A DNA stretch of 64,000 nucleotides from Apoda limacodes (GCA_946406115.1 OX291552.1:11356836-11420835); one strand, 5' to 3'; positions 44,594-55,188 are shown, numbered from the stretch's first letter. Numbers and translations are program-made. Notes: generated from the sequence alone by a model not told the origin.

Positions 44594-44897
44594 TATTGCT
44601 TGCCAGCCTTCATACGTCCCCACTGCTGGGGCACGGCCAACCCTCATAAGCGAGGGTGATTGGGCCATAGGTACACACGCGGGCCCAGTGCGGATTGTGG
44701 ACTTCACGTACGTAATTTTTTTTTTCTTGACGTATGCAGGTTTCCTCACGATGTCAGCCAGTGGTGTGAATAAATTAATCAGTGTACCTACTTGAGAAAT
44801 TAAGAAAAGACTTTTTGGTACACGCCGACCCGGGGTTCGAACCTCCGCCACTTGGGACTTGAAGTGATATTTAAACCCCTCGGCCACCACCGACTTA
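44594..44897 (-). mobile_element. tRNA-derived SINE, best copy
   Basis: Minus-strand head GTCGGTGGTGGCCGAGGGGT (A box) and GGAGGTTCGAACCCCGGGTC (B box), then ATCGTGAGGAAACCTGC, an A run (plus-strand T run 44707-44717) and GGGTTGGCCGTGCCCCAGCA. Complete pol III promoter elements are visible. No working tRNA folding is expected. Confidence 0.75.
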
Positions 44898-45599
44898 TTC
44901 ACAATTAATATGATCGAATTGGTCTATATCTTATGAAAATAGATTTTACCGTGAGCGCAACTACACGGAAACCAAATAGGTTATTAACATAGATAATTAA
45001 CCTTTTTAGTGATTCATCCTACTTACACTTGTTGTTACAAAATAATCTTACTTTACATTAATGATTATATACATATATGTATAAAAAACTTATTTTATTT
45101 ATTTAAATGTACAAGTACTTAGCGGTTGACTTTGTCCGATAAAAACATAATTTAGATGAATTGAGATAAGAACTACCTAATGATTAAGCAAGGGTGACCT
45201 ATAAAATGTCTTGGTGACTTCATTTCCCCTAATTTAACGTGGCCATGTTTGAATGTACCCCGCAATTACATAGTTTCTTTTTAGTATTAAAACGATAGTA
45301 ATAATGTTATTACAAACAACCATTTATTTTAATTTCAAAAGTTGAATACAACATATGATGCCCGCGATAGTGCGCCTTGGTTAGAAAGGTGTTCAGGAAC
45401 CTTATTCCCTGGTGGTTTTTTTTCCCTTATTAAATTACCACAGAATGGGACAGCTGAAGCCTATTTAGTCCCGATACGCTGTTTCATAATCAGCTTTGTG
45501 GCGATAGGCTCGCCACCTGTCACGTAGGATAGGTAGGATAGGATAGGGTAAAAAGAGGAGATCCTCCATATACGATGGCTTTATACTTATCAGCGTCAT

Positions 45600-45710
45600 A
45601 CGAATTACGCCGACTGTTAGGGCACGGCCTACCCTCACCGAGGGTGATTTGGGCCGTAGTCCACACGCGGCCCTTAGTGCGGATTGTGGACTTCACATAC
45701 GTCTTTTTTT
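45600..45710 (-). mobile_element. SINE, 3' part left of the HINE-like insertion
   Basis: GGGCACGGCCTACCCTCACC through CTTCACATACGTCTTTTTTT. The remaining half lies at 47686-47788 beyond the inserted element. Confidence 0.7.
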
Positions 45711-47685
45711 CGAAGTGAAAACTTTAGCGGCGTTGTGCACTTTTTTTGGTATGGGTAAAAAATGTTAAATTCGCGTCAGTTCACGTGTCCTGATCGAAAA
45801 TTCATAGAAAATTCGTAAGGCGGAACTCGCGTCAGATTTATTTACATTAGGTTAGTTTTTGTGATGGGTAAAAATAACAAATTCGCGTCAGACTGATCGT
45901 CAGACGGAAACCATAATTCCACGCCATAAAAATTCGCAAGACGGAAACCATAATGCCACGCTATAAAAATTCGCAAGACGGAAACCATAATTCCACGTCT
46001 ATTATAATTTTGAAGTGAAATGTCTTTAGCGGCGTTGTGCGCTTTTTTTGTGATGGGTAAAAAAAGTTAAACTCTATAGGACGAATAAAAAGTAAGAGGA
46101 AATTGGGTTGATGAAAAGATGAAAGTGCGGATTATACATCTTAAAATGTTATATCCGTTGAATGTTTTTGAAGTGAACCTTCAAAAAAAGACAATTCATA
46201 GTAAAAACGTAAGACGAAACTCGCGTTAGATTTATTTACATTGTTTTTTATTTTTAGTATATGGCGATTATGAGGTTGGATATGGGATTTTAATTCTATG
46301 ACAGATTGAGATGTCAAATATACTACGTCAAAAAAGTAAATAAACAATTATTATTATTTATAGTAATGAAAGTGCGGATTACATCCTTAGCTCATCATAA
46401 ATTATATTCCCATGACCTTCTTACCTTAGCGATACCCCAAATGTTAAAATCTTGGACTCAATATGGAAAGTTTCCAAAACTCTTAAAGATAAGCACTATG
46501 GTGTTATACTAACTAAAAAAGGTAACTTTAATTTTCAGTCCAAAGTTGAGCCATCATCTTCAAAAGAAACAAAACGCAGTCTCTTGTCAGATGTATCAAA
46601 ATTATTTGATCCTTTAGGCTGGTTGGCCCCAGTGACTACTAAATTGAAAATTTTATTCCAAACAATTTGGCTATCTATAATTGTCTGGGATGATGAATTG
46701 ACAGAAGAAATCAAAGCAGAATGGAAACACATCAAATCAGACTTAAAAAAACACACACAACCTGATATCCCATCGAAACCATGGTTTTTCCGTCATCGCG
46801 ATACGAAAAGAGTGTTTACTACAACTATTTGTCGCCTTCGTTTTGGTCATGCTTGTACTCCAGTACATTTAGCTAAACTCAGGATAAGGGACAATTCTTT
46901 GTGTGAATGTGGCTTGGACGAGGGAACTATGGATCATATATTTTTAGAATGTCCAAAACTGTCGTCATCAATGCATAAATTACTCCGCAGTAATATCCCT
47001 CGTACTATTTACCTAAAATGCCTCCTTACTTATGTATATTCACGTAAAGTAATCAAAATTTTGTCTAAATTCATTTCATTTAATAACATTAGACATGAAT
47101 TGTAGAGCATAGCTAACGTTACACTGGATAGAAGATATATCTATGTTATGTAATGTCAATAAGTGATTTTATAGGAAAATTTTATTTATGTTAGATTGCG
47201 TCAAAGAAAATAGACGAAAGTTAGAGGAGTTAGAGACGTGTGTTAGGATAGAGAGCCAGTTCCATAGAAGTAGTGGCATAGTAATATATTACGTTTAATA
47301 TAGCTTATTACATTATTGAGAAATATAGGTAGGGTATTGCTCAAAAATATACTATGGGTCAAGACATGTGACATATTTGGGTGCTAAGCGCGAATTGTGT
47401 GTTAAGGACATTGGTTCTGTATAATTAAATATGACGTATGAGTTGTCTTGCAACATATTTAAATGTTCTCGCAAATTGTGTGTAAAGAACATTGGTTCCC
47501 TACAATTAAATATGACGTATGAGTCGTAAATATGGGATTTTAATTCTATGACAGATTGAGATGTCAAATATACTACGTCAAAAATTATTATTATTATTTA
47601 TAATAAATAAATTAGTATACGAAGTGTTGGGAAGTAAATAGCTAATATGTTTTCACTTCTGCCGGCACTCCGGGAGTGCAATCCG
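45711..47685 (+). mobile_element. HINE-like element with captured retroelement reading frame
   Basis: Left boundary: SINE T run | CGAAGTGAAAACTTTAGCGG. Right boundary: GTTTTCACTTCTGCCGGCAC, hairpin GCACTCC-G-GGAGTGC, AATCCG | TTTT and the SINE resumes. GAAGTGAAAAC and GTTTTCACTTC form subterminal inverted repeats at unequal distance from the ends, with a 3' stem-loop and T-run insertion: the pattern described for Helentrons and their non-autonomous HINEs. Internal units (45720-46200) repeat GCGTCAG and GGCGTTGTGC modules, including three AAAATTCGCAAGACGGAAAC-type units at 45930-46000. Compared with 43340-44357 it has an extra ~715 bp at ~46384-47098. Confidence 0.7.
46452..47105 (+). CDS. Chimeric frame: BEL/Pao segment fused to non-LTR C-terminus
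   Basis: An uninterrupted 217-codon frame, the longest in the window. Residues ~38-95 contain TKRSLLSDVSKLFDPLGWLA, PVTTKLKILFQTIWL and WDDELTEEIKAEW, the conserved block of BEL/Pao polyproteins between reverse transcriptase and RNase H (the region of the Pao A17 family). Residues ~118-172 contain CRLRFGHACTPVHLAKL, RDNSLCECGLDEGTMDHIFL and ECP, the cysteine/histidine-rich segment at the C-terminus of RNase-H-bearing non-LTR retrotransposons. The two come from unrelated retroelement classes and meet near 46770-46800 without frameshift. No catalytic aspartates, protease or integrase are present. The stop codon and last residues lie at the junction with carrier sequence. Whether it is transcribed is unknown; it is probably a fusion made during or before capture. 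Confidence 0.65.
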   Translation: MDSIWKVSKTLKDKHYGVILTKKGNFNFQSKVEPSSSKETKRSLLSDVSKLFDPLGWLAPVTTKLKILFQTIWLSIIVWDDELTEEIKAEWKHIKSDLKKHTQPDIPSKPWFFRHRDTKRVFTTTICRLRFGHACTPVHLAKLRIRDNSLCECGLDEGTMDHIFLECPKLSSSMHKLLRSNIPRTIYLKCLLTYVYSRKVIKILSKFISFNNIRHEL

Positions 47686-47788
47686 TTTTCTTTTTGTAAG
47701 CTGGTTTCCTCGCGATGTTTTCCCTTACCGAAAAGCCAGTGGTGTTAACTGAAAATCGGAACCCCTCCCTCGGCCACCACCGACTTAC
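47686..47788 (-). mobile_element. SINE, 5' head right of the HINE-like insertion
   Basis: TTTTCTTTTTGTAAGCTGGT, TTCCTCGCGATGTTTTCCC, CAGTGGTGTTAAC and CTCGGCCACCACCGACTTAC continue the SINE interrupted at 45710. Confidence 0.7.
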
Positions 47789-48195
47789 AATACTTACACT
47801 TACACTTACCATCATATATGATGTGAGTTGGAATAAAACTGTGAAGATATACAATCATACATACATACTATATTAATGAATATGGGATGAGGGATTTCCG
47901 ACAAAAAAAAAGACAGATAAATGGGGTTTTTTGAAGAGCCTCCGTTTTTTCCTTTCTTATCTTTATTATACTTCGATAGTCACATTTTAACCACAGTTCA
48001 GGATAAAGTATATCCTATTAGGTAAAAAACTTGCAGAAAAACACATCCGGATACATAGGCGCCACACACCAACAAAAAATTCATCATATTCATCGGTAAA
48101 CGTCATAAAATAACCTATGAATTCTTCACAATAAAGAGATTTATGAGACAATACTTAAATACTTAATGTGTTAAGTAATAAAAAACAATTGGGTT

Positions 48196-48700
48196 TTTAA
48201 ATAAAAGGAGGATGCGAAAAAAACTTTGCAACCTACTTCAAAAAAAAGAAGGAGGTTCTCAATTCGACTGTATTTTTGTTTTATGTTTATTTCCACAGAA
48301 CTTTCGACTGGGTGAACCGATTTTGATGATTCTTTTTTTATTTGAAAGCTGGTGCTTCCCGTGTGGTCCTATTTTCCATAATATAAGTCATGTTGTGTCT
48401 TATGTGAATGATTGTAAAAAAAATTGTTAAGAGTATGGATGTTTTTAGTGTAGGTACGTCTTTTAATTCGTCTCTCAGAGGTAAAAAAGATGTGCTAAAA
48501 AGGTAAAAATAATTACTTATTTCCAAAGGTCTGATCTGAATAACAGTTTGAAGTTGGTGTCATTGTACCTAACAGTTAATAACACACTTCACTTGCATGC
48601 AAACAACTTTAAACTGTAATTCAGATCAGATTTTTTTAAATAAGTAGGTAATTATTTTTACCTTTTGAGTGCATCTTTTTGAAGCCGGTTGTTTTTTTTT
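48196..48700 (+). repeat. Long GACTTCAAAAAAGGAGG-family copy with hairpin end
   Basis: AAAAAAAGAAGGAGGTTCTC, AATTCGACTGTATTTTTG, TTTCGACTGGGTGAACCGAT, TGAAAGCTGGTGCTTCCC then the hairpin arms at ~48495-48560 and ~48605-48695 (GCATCTTTTTGAAGCCGG). Related to 6541-6990. Confidence 0.7.
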
Positions 48701-48764
48701 TGTTAAAATGTTTTTTTATTGAAATGGCGTAGACAGATTTTAATTGATTTGCTACATCAATCAT

Positions 48765-48945
48765 TATTAATAAGCCTATCACAGGCCACTGCTGGGCATA
48801 GGAATTTTCTAATGAACTCCACTACACCCGGTTCTCCGCCGGTAATTTGTCTTATCCATTCACAGCTACCTTATTTAGGTCATCGGTCTGCCTGGCTGGT
48901 GGGCGATCCATCTCATCTCCACTCTAAGACTCGCCTGTTTCAGTT
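48765..48945 (-). repeat. RTE-type LINE 3' region
   Basis: AAGCCTATCACAGGCCACTG, CTGGGCATAGG, ATCGGTCTGCCTGGCTGGTG, GGCGATCCATC are the reverse complement of an RTE-like C-terminal region related to 22995-23165. Non-functional. Confidence 0.5.
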
Positions 48946-49012
48946 ATTGTGTTTAAATTTTATTGAAAATGTAAGTTCTGAAACAATTTTTCGTATTACA
49001 AAAAAAATTTTT

Positions 49013-49371
49013 GAAGTGAAAACTTCTTTAGCGGCGTTGTGCACTTTTTTGTGATGGGTAAAAACTGTTAAACTCGCGTCAGGTCACGTGTCCTGATCGA
49101 AAATTCGTAAGATGTCACTCGCGTTAGGACACGTGACCTTTATTTACATTAGGTTAGTTTTTTATTTTTAGTATATGGCGATTATGAGTAGTACAGTGAG
49201 GTTGGATATGGGATTTTAATTCTATGACAGATTGAGATGTCAAATATACTACGTCAAAAAAGTAAATAAACAAAAATTATTATTTTTAATAAATAAATAT
49301 GGATAAGAAGTGATGGGAATTAAATAGCGAGTATGTTTTCACTTCTGCCGGCACTCCCAGAGTGCAACCCG
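49013..49371 (+). mobile_element. HINE-like element, short complete copy
   Basis: T run | GAAGTGAAAACTTCTTTAGC at left; GTTTTCACTTCTGCCGGCAC, TCCCAGAGTGCAACCCG | T run at right. The 359 bp between include CTCGCGTCAGG, GGCGATTATGAGTAGTACAG and ATGACAGATTGAGATGTC. This is the compact form of the family. Confidence 0.75.
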
Positions 49372-49417
49372 TTTTTTTTTACAAACAATTTTTCATCAAA
49401 TGTTTAATATCAATGTA

Positions 49418-49775
49418 CTTGTCAAGACAAATAAATCAAGCCCAAACTGGATGGGGTAACGTTGTTTCGTTGCAGAGGTCCTAGGGCCTCTTCTGGCTTC
49501 ATCATCAGACCACCTCTATGACATCATTATAAGGCATTATTTTTTCTAACTACTGACTACTGTGGTTAGCCGCAGGTGGCCTTGTCAACTACACGCGGAC
49601 TAACTTTTGCTGCAGTGCTGCTTGCACTTTGCTGCAAAAAGTTGAGGTATATTGCATTTTTATCCGATTTACGTGTGTATGCAAGATTTCAACTAAATGT
49701 AATACCGGGAAGTAGGTAAAATCAAACGTACAAGATTTTATTATAGACACGCGACAGTTGAAACTCAATAAAATC
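49418..49775 (+). repeat. Dispersed repeat related to 18285-18530
   Basis: TGTACTTGTCAAGACAAATA, AGCCCAAACTGGATGGGG, CGTTGTTTCGTTGCAGAGGT, TCATCATCAGACCACC, later GCAAGATTTCAACTAAATGT and CAGTTGAAACTCAATAAAAT. Confidence 0.6.
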
Positions 49776-49928
49776 ATGTATATATCATGTATATAAATCA
49801 TATCATGTAACGACACTATAGGTCTAATTAATTAAATAAAATGTATTGTATTTTTCACTGTCTGTAAATGACCGTTTGTTGTCTTAAAATGAATAAATAA
49901 ATAAATAAATAAAAGCTTCTAATAAAGT

Positions 49929-50075
49929 TGGGGCTCTGTGGCTCGATTGGTAGTAGTACTGCCTGCCGATCCGGGGGTACGGGTTCGTTCCCGCATAGGA
50001 CAAACATTTATGTTTGTGTTGAGAGTTTTGTTTGTATATGAATACTGCATATACTTACGAAAAATGTATTTGATT
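49929..50075 (+). mobile_element. tRNA-derived SINE head
   Basis: TGGGGCTCTGTGGCTCGATT, GGTAGTAGTACTGCC (A-box side) and GGTACGGGTTCGTTCCCGCA (B box), then ACAAACATTTATGTTTGTGT. It shows the 5' tRNA-like portion but not a closed tRNA fold: the acceptor arms do not pair. Confidence 0.65.
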
Positions 50076-50091
50076 TTTAATACACTAGCTT

Positions 50092-50590
50092 CTGCCAGCG
50101 GCTTCGCCCGCCCTTAGTTTCATTATCGGCGTTTGTTCTTACGGCAATTCTTCAATTATAGAAAAAAAACAAACAATCAAATCTTTCCTTTTTAATGGCA
50201 TAATATATTCGTGTCTGTGGAAACCATGGAAATACACATACAAATCGTCAACCCAATCGGTCTAGCCGTCTAGTAATTGAAATACCGACAGCAGCGCCAC
50301 CCTTCCGGGCCAATTTTATTTTTACATCATCCAGGAAACCATCGAAATACCTATATAAAATTTCAACCCCATACGTTCAGCCGTACGGAAGGATAATTCT
50401 TACTACCCGTTGTCCTATTACCCGTTTTCCCGTAGGAATGAAGTATTTTCCCGCGGTAAAGAATAGCTTATTATAATGTCGGCTTCTAATGGTTAAGAAA
50501 ATTTTAAATTGGTCCAGTAGTTTTGGAGCCTGTTCAATACAAACAAACAAACAATCAAATCTTTCCTCTTTATAATATTAGTGTAGATTA
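50092..50590 (+). repeat. GGCTTCGCCCGCC-family copy
   Basis: CTAGCTTCTGCCAGCGGCTT, TTCATTATCGGCGTTTG at the left, then TTTCAACCCCATACGTTCAG, CCCGCGGTAAAGAATAGCTT and TTTATAATATTAGTGTAGAT at the right, with an internal partial duplication of AAACAAACAATCAAATCTTT (50168 and 50545). Confidence 0.55.
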
Positions 50591-50689
50591 CTTAAACCAA
50601 TTTATTTGGTTAAATATACAGGTATTTAATATTTATACATATGATTTAACAGCATGCGAATTTTATATTTCCTTGTCACTGTAGTTTTT

Positions 50690-51175
50690 ACTGGACTGAG
50701 GGTACTGGTGTACGGATACCACCATTGTCATTGACAGCCATCTGGGCGGCCACTGCGATCGTACCTCGACGCGCACCTTGCCGCAGTCAGCGCACCTCTC
50801 GGGTGTCCGGTCAGCGTGAGCTCTCGTGCTAAACATCTGGGCGACTCTACAGCGCTCCCTTACTGCGTGCCGGAGCCGCGCACCTAGCTGCGTCCTTTGT
50901 GCCGCCTCCTGGAAGGTGGGATCTACGGTCAGCAGGCCTTTAGCCCGCCAAGTCTGTGATCAGATCCTTGTCCTGATTCGGTTTAGGCTAATCCGCGCAG
51001 TACTCTGATAGACTTCGGAGCTGTTGTCTACAACCGGTCGGTGTCAGCGACGCCGCACTTTCATATCGTGAAGACACCGTGGAAGCGAGCTGCCTGGATC
51101 AAGCTTACGTTTAGCTCGGGCCATAGGCCGAAGAGCGGACGCGAGTGTCCCGGTTCATACACCAAATTAAAGACT
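50690..51175. other. Unidentified GC-rich block
   Basis: GC content rises sharply. A minus-strand frame through 50720-50960 reads RTQLGARLRHAVRERC, AHADRTPERCADCGKVRVEV, with one Cys-x2-Cys pair; the plus strand has a 60-codon frame at 50826-51008. Codon-like GC richness suggests an old coding insertion, perhaps part of a retroelement, but I cannot place it. Confidence 0.35.
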
Positions 51176-51992
51176 TTTCCCTATCGATTCGAATAGGCAG
51201 GGTTACGGTTTTCGATTCTTTCGTACGAACTATATAATATTTGTTTTATAGCTCATTATCTAAGGTTGGGAACACCTTATGTGTTTAGGCGTTTACTAAT
51301 CAATTATTTGTTACTTAATACAATTGGCATGGATTGAAATGTACTTATTGTGAATAATAGACCCGTGACCCTGAGTTTCTGTTGTTTGATTTATCTGATC
51401 TCTTCTACATTTATGTTGTAACGCCCACTGTGTCGACTAACACGTGGATCCGATATACTAATATGTTATAAATAAATAAATAAATATAAATAAATCTTTT
51501 CTCAGGGTCAACCTCGATTCTCCACTTCCGGAACCAATCACCATGCTTTGGCTGCAGACTGGAACGAAGAGCGTCACATTGACGTTAGGGGGTCGCAGGA
51601 TGTCATTACATCGAAGAGGAGGGTATATTTCCTGCCATATGTGTAAGGAGAAGTTTGGAGAACCCTTATACTACTCTTCGCATATGTTTTTAATGGTGTG
51701 TTTACCAAACAGGACTTTTAGTGTTTGCACCTAAAATTTGCTAACACAGCCATTTTACTAAGCCTACACTGTCTGTCTATCTGTCCATCCGACCTTTAAT
51801 ATACCTACTCTATCTTTAAGACTGACGTAGGTTAGTAGACTGAAATTTTCACATTATATATTTCCTAATAAACAATAAGAAAAAACAAAAATTAAAAATT
51901 TAAGGGGGGTTTTCATACAGGAAACATATTTTCAAACTTAAAAGATTATAGTGTTAGTTCTATAGTACTAAAACCTCGAAACCTAGAATTGT

Positions 51993-52058
51993 GCATTCTG
52001 TTTTGCTACGGAACCCGCGTTGCGCGAGTCCGACTCGTACTTGACCGTTTTTTTATTT
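51993..52058 (-). repeat. GGCCAAGTGCGAGTCGG-family end fragment
   Basis: TTTTGCTACGGAACCCGCGT, GCGCGAGTCCGACTCGTACT and TGACCG. Confidence 0.6.
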
Positions 52059-52145
52059 CTTGGATGGATTGCCTATAAGTATTTAATTACCGATTAAGAT
52101 GATGGCATATGCATTGGGGATTAATCACATTAGCATAGCATTATT

Positions 52146-52337
52146 ATGGCACAACCCAAACAATCATTTCATTTGAACAATCGCAATCGAAAGCGTCTAA
52201 ACAGAGCACGGGGCCCGAGTGAATCCAACTACCCTGTGTCATCAAATAAAGCCAGTCAGGCGCTGTCCAGCCAGTCATACATTTTGTCGCAGCGCCGTGA
52301 CTTCGACGTTTTCGGGTTTAACAAAGGTGATGACTAA
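52146..52337 (+). other. 63-codon frame ending at a donor-like site
   Basis: ATTATGGCACAACCC start; the translation is Asn/Ser/Arg/Gln rich (NNRNRKRLNRARGPSE, SSNKASQALSSQSY). AACAAAG|GTGATG near 52327 could be a splice donor. It lies in sequence free of named repeats, so a host exon is possible but unproven. Confidence 0.2.
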
Positions 52338-53007
52338 CTTTTTGAATGAAATCAATAATTTGGCTGTGATGATGGCATACTAACAACTAGGGAGGGCGCA
52401 TTTTTACACACATTTAAACACAAACAAGTTACATTTAATTTTCATCAATAGACATTATAGTTGAATATTTTGTGGTCAATTTTATTTATTTCTATTGTTT
52501 TGAAGGTTTTTAGAACGTTGCCTAAAATTTTCGTATTAGCAAAAATTATTAATTAATTGTTAAAAAAGTGTTTGTTTTGTAAACGTGAGCCTAGAGGCCT
52601 TTACATACATCACAGTTATTTCTGTACATGGTGTTTTATAAGCCGGGCAAAATAGAAAACTTGGTCACACTGAGGTCATTCGTTTGTTATATTTCAATTG
52701 ACTGATCCATAAAGTAAATGTTACATTTCATAGAGGGGCTAAAAGTAACAAAAGTAAGTAACATAAGAATAAGAAATAATAGGTAGCACTATAATTTTTT
52801 TTTTTTTGGCCCTGGTGAAACTGTTGGGAACTAAGAATGGTAGTTTGTTAGTTAATAAGGCACTGTTTCAACATTTGACAACCGTAACATAGACAAACTA
52901 GGTATCCACTCATCTAACTCACTGCTCAACTCACTACAAGGGGTTTTTAAATAAGATTAAAGCGTTTGCTTGTCGACCAAGTGTTCTATAGCAAAGACAA
53001 GTTTTCA

Positions 53008-53465
53008 GGGTTCCGTAGCCAAATGGCAAAAAACGGAACCCTTATGGACTATTCATGTCTGTCTGTCTGTCCGTATGTCACAGCCACTTTTTTCCGAAAC
53101 TATAAGAACTATTCTGTTAAAACTTTGTAAGTAGAGATGTATTCTGTGAACCGCATTAAGATTTTCACACAAAAATAGAAAAATAAAAAAAAGCTTCCCC
53201 ATACTTGGAACTGAAACTCAAAATTTTATTTTTCATCGAACCCATACGTGTGGGTCTTCAAAAATGATGTTGAGGTTTCTAATATCATTTATTTCTAAAC
53301 TGAATAGTTTGCGCGAAGAACACTTCCAAAGTGGTAAAATGTGTATCCCCCCACCTGTAACTTCTAAAATAAGAGAATGATAAAACTAAAAAAAATATAT
53401 GATGTACATTACCATGCAAACTTTCACCGAAAATTGGTTTGAACGAGATCTAGTAAGTTTTTAAT
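53008..53465 (-). mobile_element. GGTTCCGTTTTTTGCCATTTGG-family element
   Basis: CAGGGTTCCGTAGCCAAATG, a CTGTCTGTCTGTCCG run, AAAGTGGTAAAATGTGTATC and GATGTACATTACCATGCAAA give the whole order of 40423-40871 in reverse. Confidence 0.75.
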
Positions 53466-53810
53466 ACCTTTAAACGAGCAATTCTTGTATATATGTATAT
53501 ATATAAATATATATATAATCTGAATCTCAGAAACGGCTCCATCGATTTTCATGAAATTTAGTATGTAGGGGTTTTCGGGGTCGATAAATTGATCTAGCTA
53601 GGTTTCATTTTTAGAAAACGTCGTTTTATCCGTGTTTATAAGGCAGTGATAAACTGAAAAGTATGACTCTTCCTGACATCTATTGGTGAGTAGTAATAAG
53701 CAACACTTAAGCTATTTGACAACAGGTGGCGTTATTAAGCAACGCTTAAGCTACTTGACAATAGATGGCGCTGCTTAAAAATAACCGAGCATTTCCTCCT
53801 CATTTCATTT
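53465..53810 (+). mobile_element. AAACGAGCAATTC-family repeat, uninterrupted
   Basis: CCTTTAAACGAGCAATTCTT, AT microsatellite, GAATCTCAGAAACGGCTCCA, TTTTAGAAAACGTCG, then two AAGCAAC(A/G)CTTAAGCTA units and ACAATAGATGGCG, ending near ATAACCGAGCATTTCC. It abuts the preceding element directly. Confidence 0.7.
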
Positions 53811-54220
53811 CCTGGTCCTACAGGTACTTTTTTTTAATACGTCATAAATCTTAAACGGCATTTTACCTTTCATTCAATCAACTCAAATATAAAAATAAAA
53901 CTTGGCCGATTTTTTAACTTAAAAGTATAACTGACATATAATTTTATTCTTAATTTATACTTAAATTGATACATATAATTTGAATAATCTTGTACAACTG
54001 AATTTAATTAAATCTATTTATTTTTATCCTATTCTTACTACTGACATGTTGGTTAAATATTATTGTATTTTGTTTTGTTATATTTGAAGAATCGAACGGA
54101 GTAGAAAGATCATATTTAGGTAAATACCTACCTATTTAACAATAAGATTTTTGTATGTTGACGTGTAATACTAAATATAACTAATAAATGATGTATATGT
54201 CTATGTCTCATATTGTAGTA

Positions 54221-54515
54221 GCCTTTCTCCGCGGCTCCGCCTGCACTAAATTTATCGTTATCGACATAGGATTTGTATGGCAACTGCTTAATAAGACTAT
54301 ATAAGAACTCCTAAGAAATACATCTGAGGCTGTAGCTCGTCCACTTGAAATCCGGTTTTAGTTATCCCTGCAGTAACTTTTAATTTTTTTTTTGAGATAA
54401 ACTTAAACTGTCTCTGTGCCAAATTTTACGCGATTGGTTGCTACATTACTACGTGAAGGAAGACCAAAGTGCTAAAAAACACACTAACTTCCGCATTTAT
54501 AATATAAGTATGGAT
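54221..54515 (+). repeat. GGCTCCGCCTGC-family copy
   Basis: TAGCCTTTCTCCGCGGCTCC, TTATCGTTATCGACATAGGA, TATCCCTGCAGTAACTTTT and CGCATTTATAATATAAGTAT at the right end. Confidence 0.6.
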
Positions 54516-54629
54516 CACAGAGACAAATTGAACACATACTTAATACATTTAAAAGCAAGATTACCCCCATACAATGTTGCAAATTTGGAACAGCATTCTT
54601 GAATATTACCCAATTAACTTATTTAACTT

Positions 54630-54725
54630 AGTAACCCGGGTGGTCAAAAATCAAAACAGCAGTTGCCATATTAAAATGGTGTGAACTTACACGACACTAG
54701 CGACTATAAACCGGGTCAGAAAAGT
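54630..54725 (+). repeat. Dispersed repeat shared with 1510-1600
   Basis: GGTGGTCAAAAATCAAAACA, GTTGCCATATTAAAATGG, TGTGAACTTACACGACACTA. Family unknown. Confidence 0.4.
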
Positions 54726-54991
54726 TTGTAGTACAACACCTATTTATGTACAAAATTAGTTGGTGCGGGTTATTGGTAATGCAAAGCGTTTCATCAGACG
54801 TTTTAACAATTTTAGCCATCTATCATGCAAACTCTGCTATGTGACAATTTTTCTTTAAAATGACATATATAAGGGTAACAGACTACTTTTAAATAATATT
54901 GATATTGTGCAATTTTAACGTAGACAGAGAAACCTACTGTCTACGAATTTTAACAATATTACCTAAATACGGGTCGAATTGATAATGTATT

Positions 54992-55188
54992 TTGACGTGA
55001 CAACGTCTTATAAATTGGTTTGCCGGGTGACACTTCAAGAAACTGCGTTACGCTCCGCTCACGTTATGCGCTCACAATGAGAGCGAGTGAGAGGCACGCG
55101 CCCGCCTAAGAGCGAGAGAGACAGACATAAAATCATTGTCACGTAAAACTTTCGCCCGTATACCGACTTTACAGGCAACCAGTTTTTT
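54992..55188 (+). mobile_element. 197-bp element, identical copy 3 of 3
   Basis: Reverse complement of 28856-29052 without a difference that I can see. Left TTGACGTGACAACGTC, right GGCAACCAG followed by 12 T. GACGTGACAACGTC itself contains a 5-bp stem. Confidence 0.8.

Noticed and set aside
46535..46756. 73-codon minus-strand frame
   Set aside because: Antisense shadow of the BEL/Pao-like frame.
49929..50000. tRNA-like sequence as a functional tRNA
   Set aside because: B box is good, but acceptor and anticodon stems do not pair, and it continues into a SINE body.
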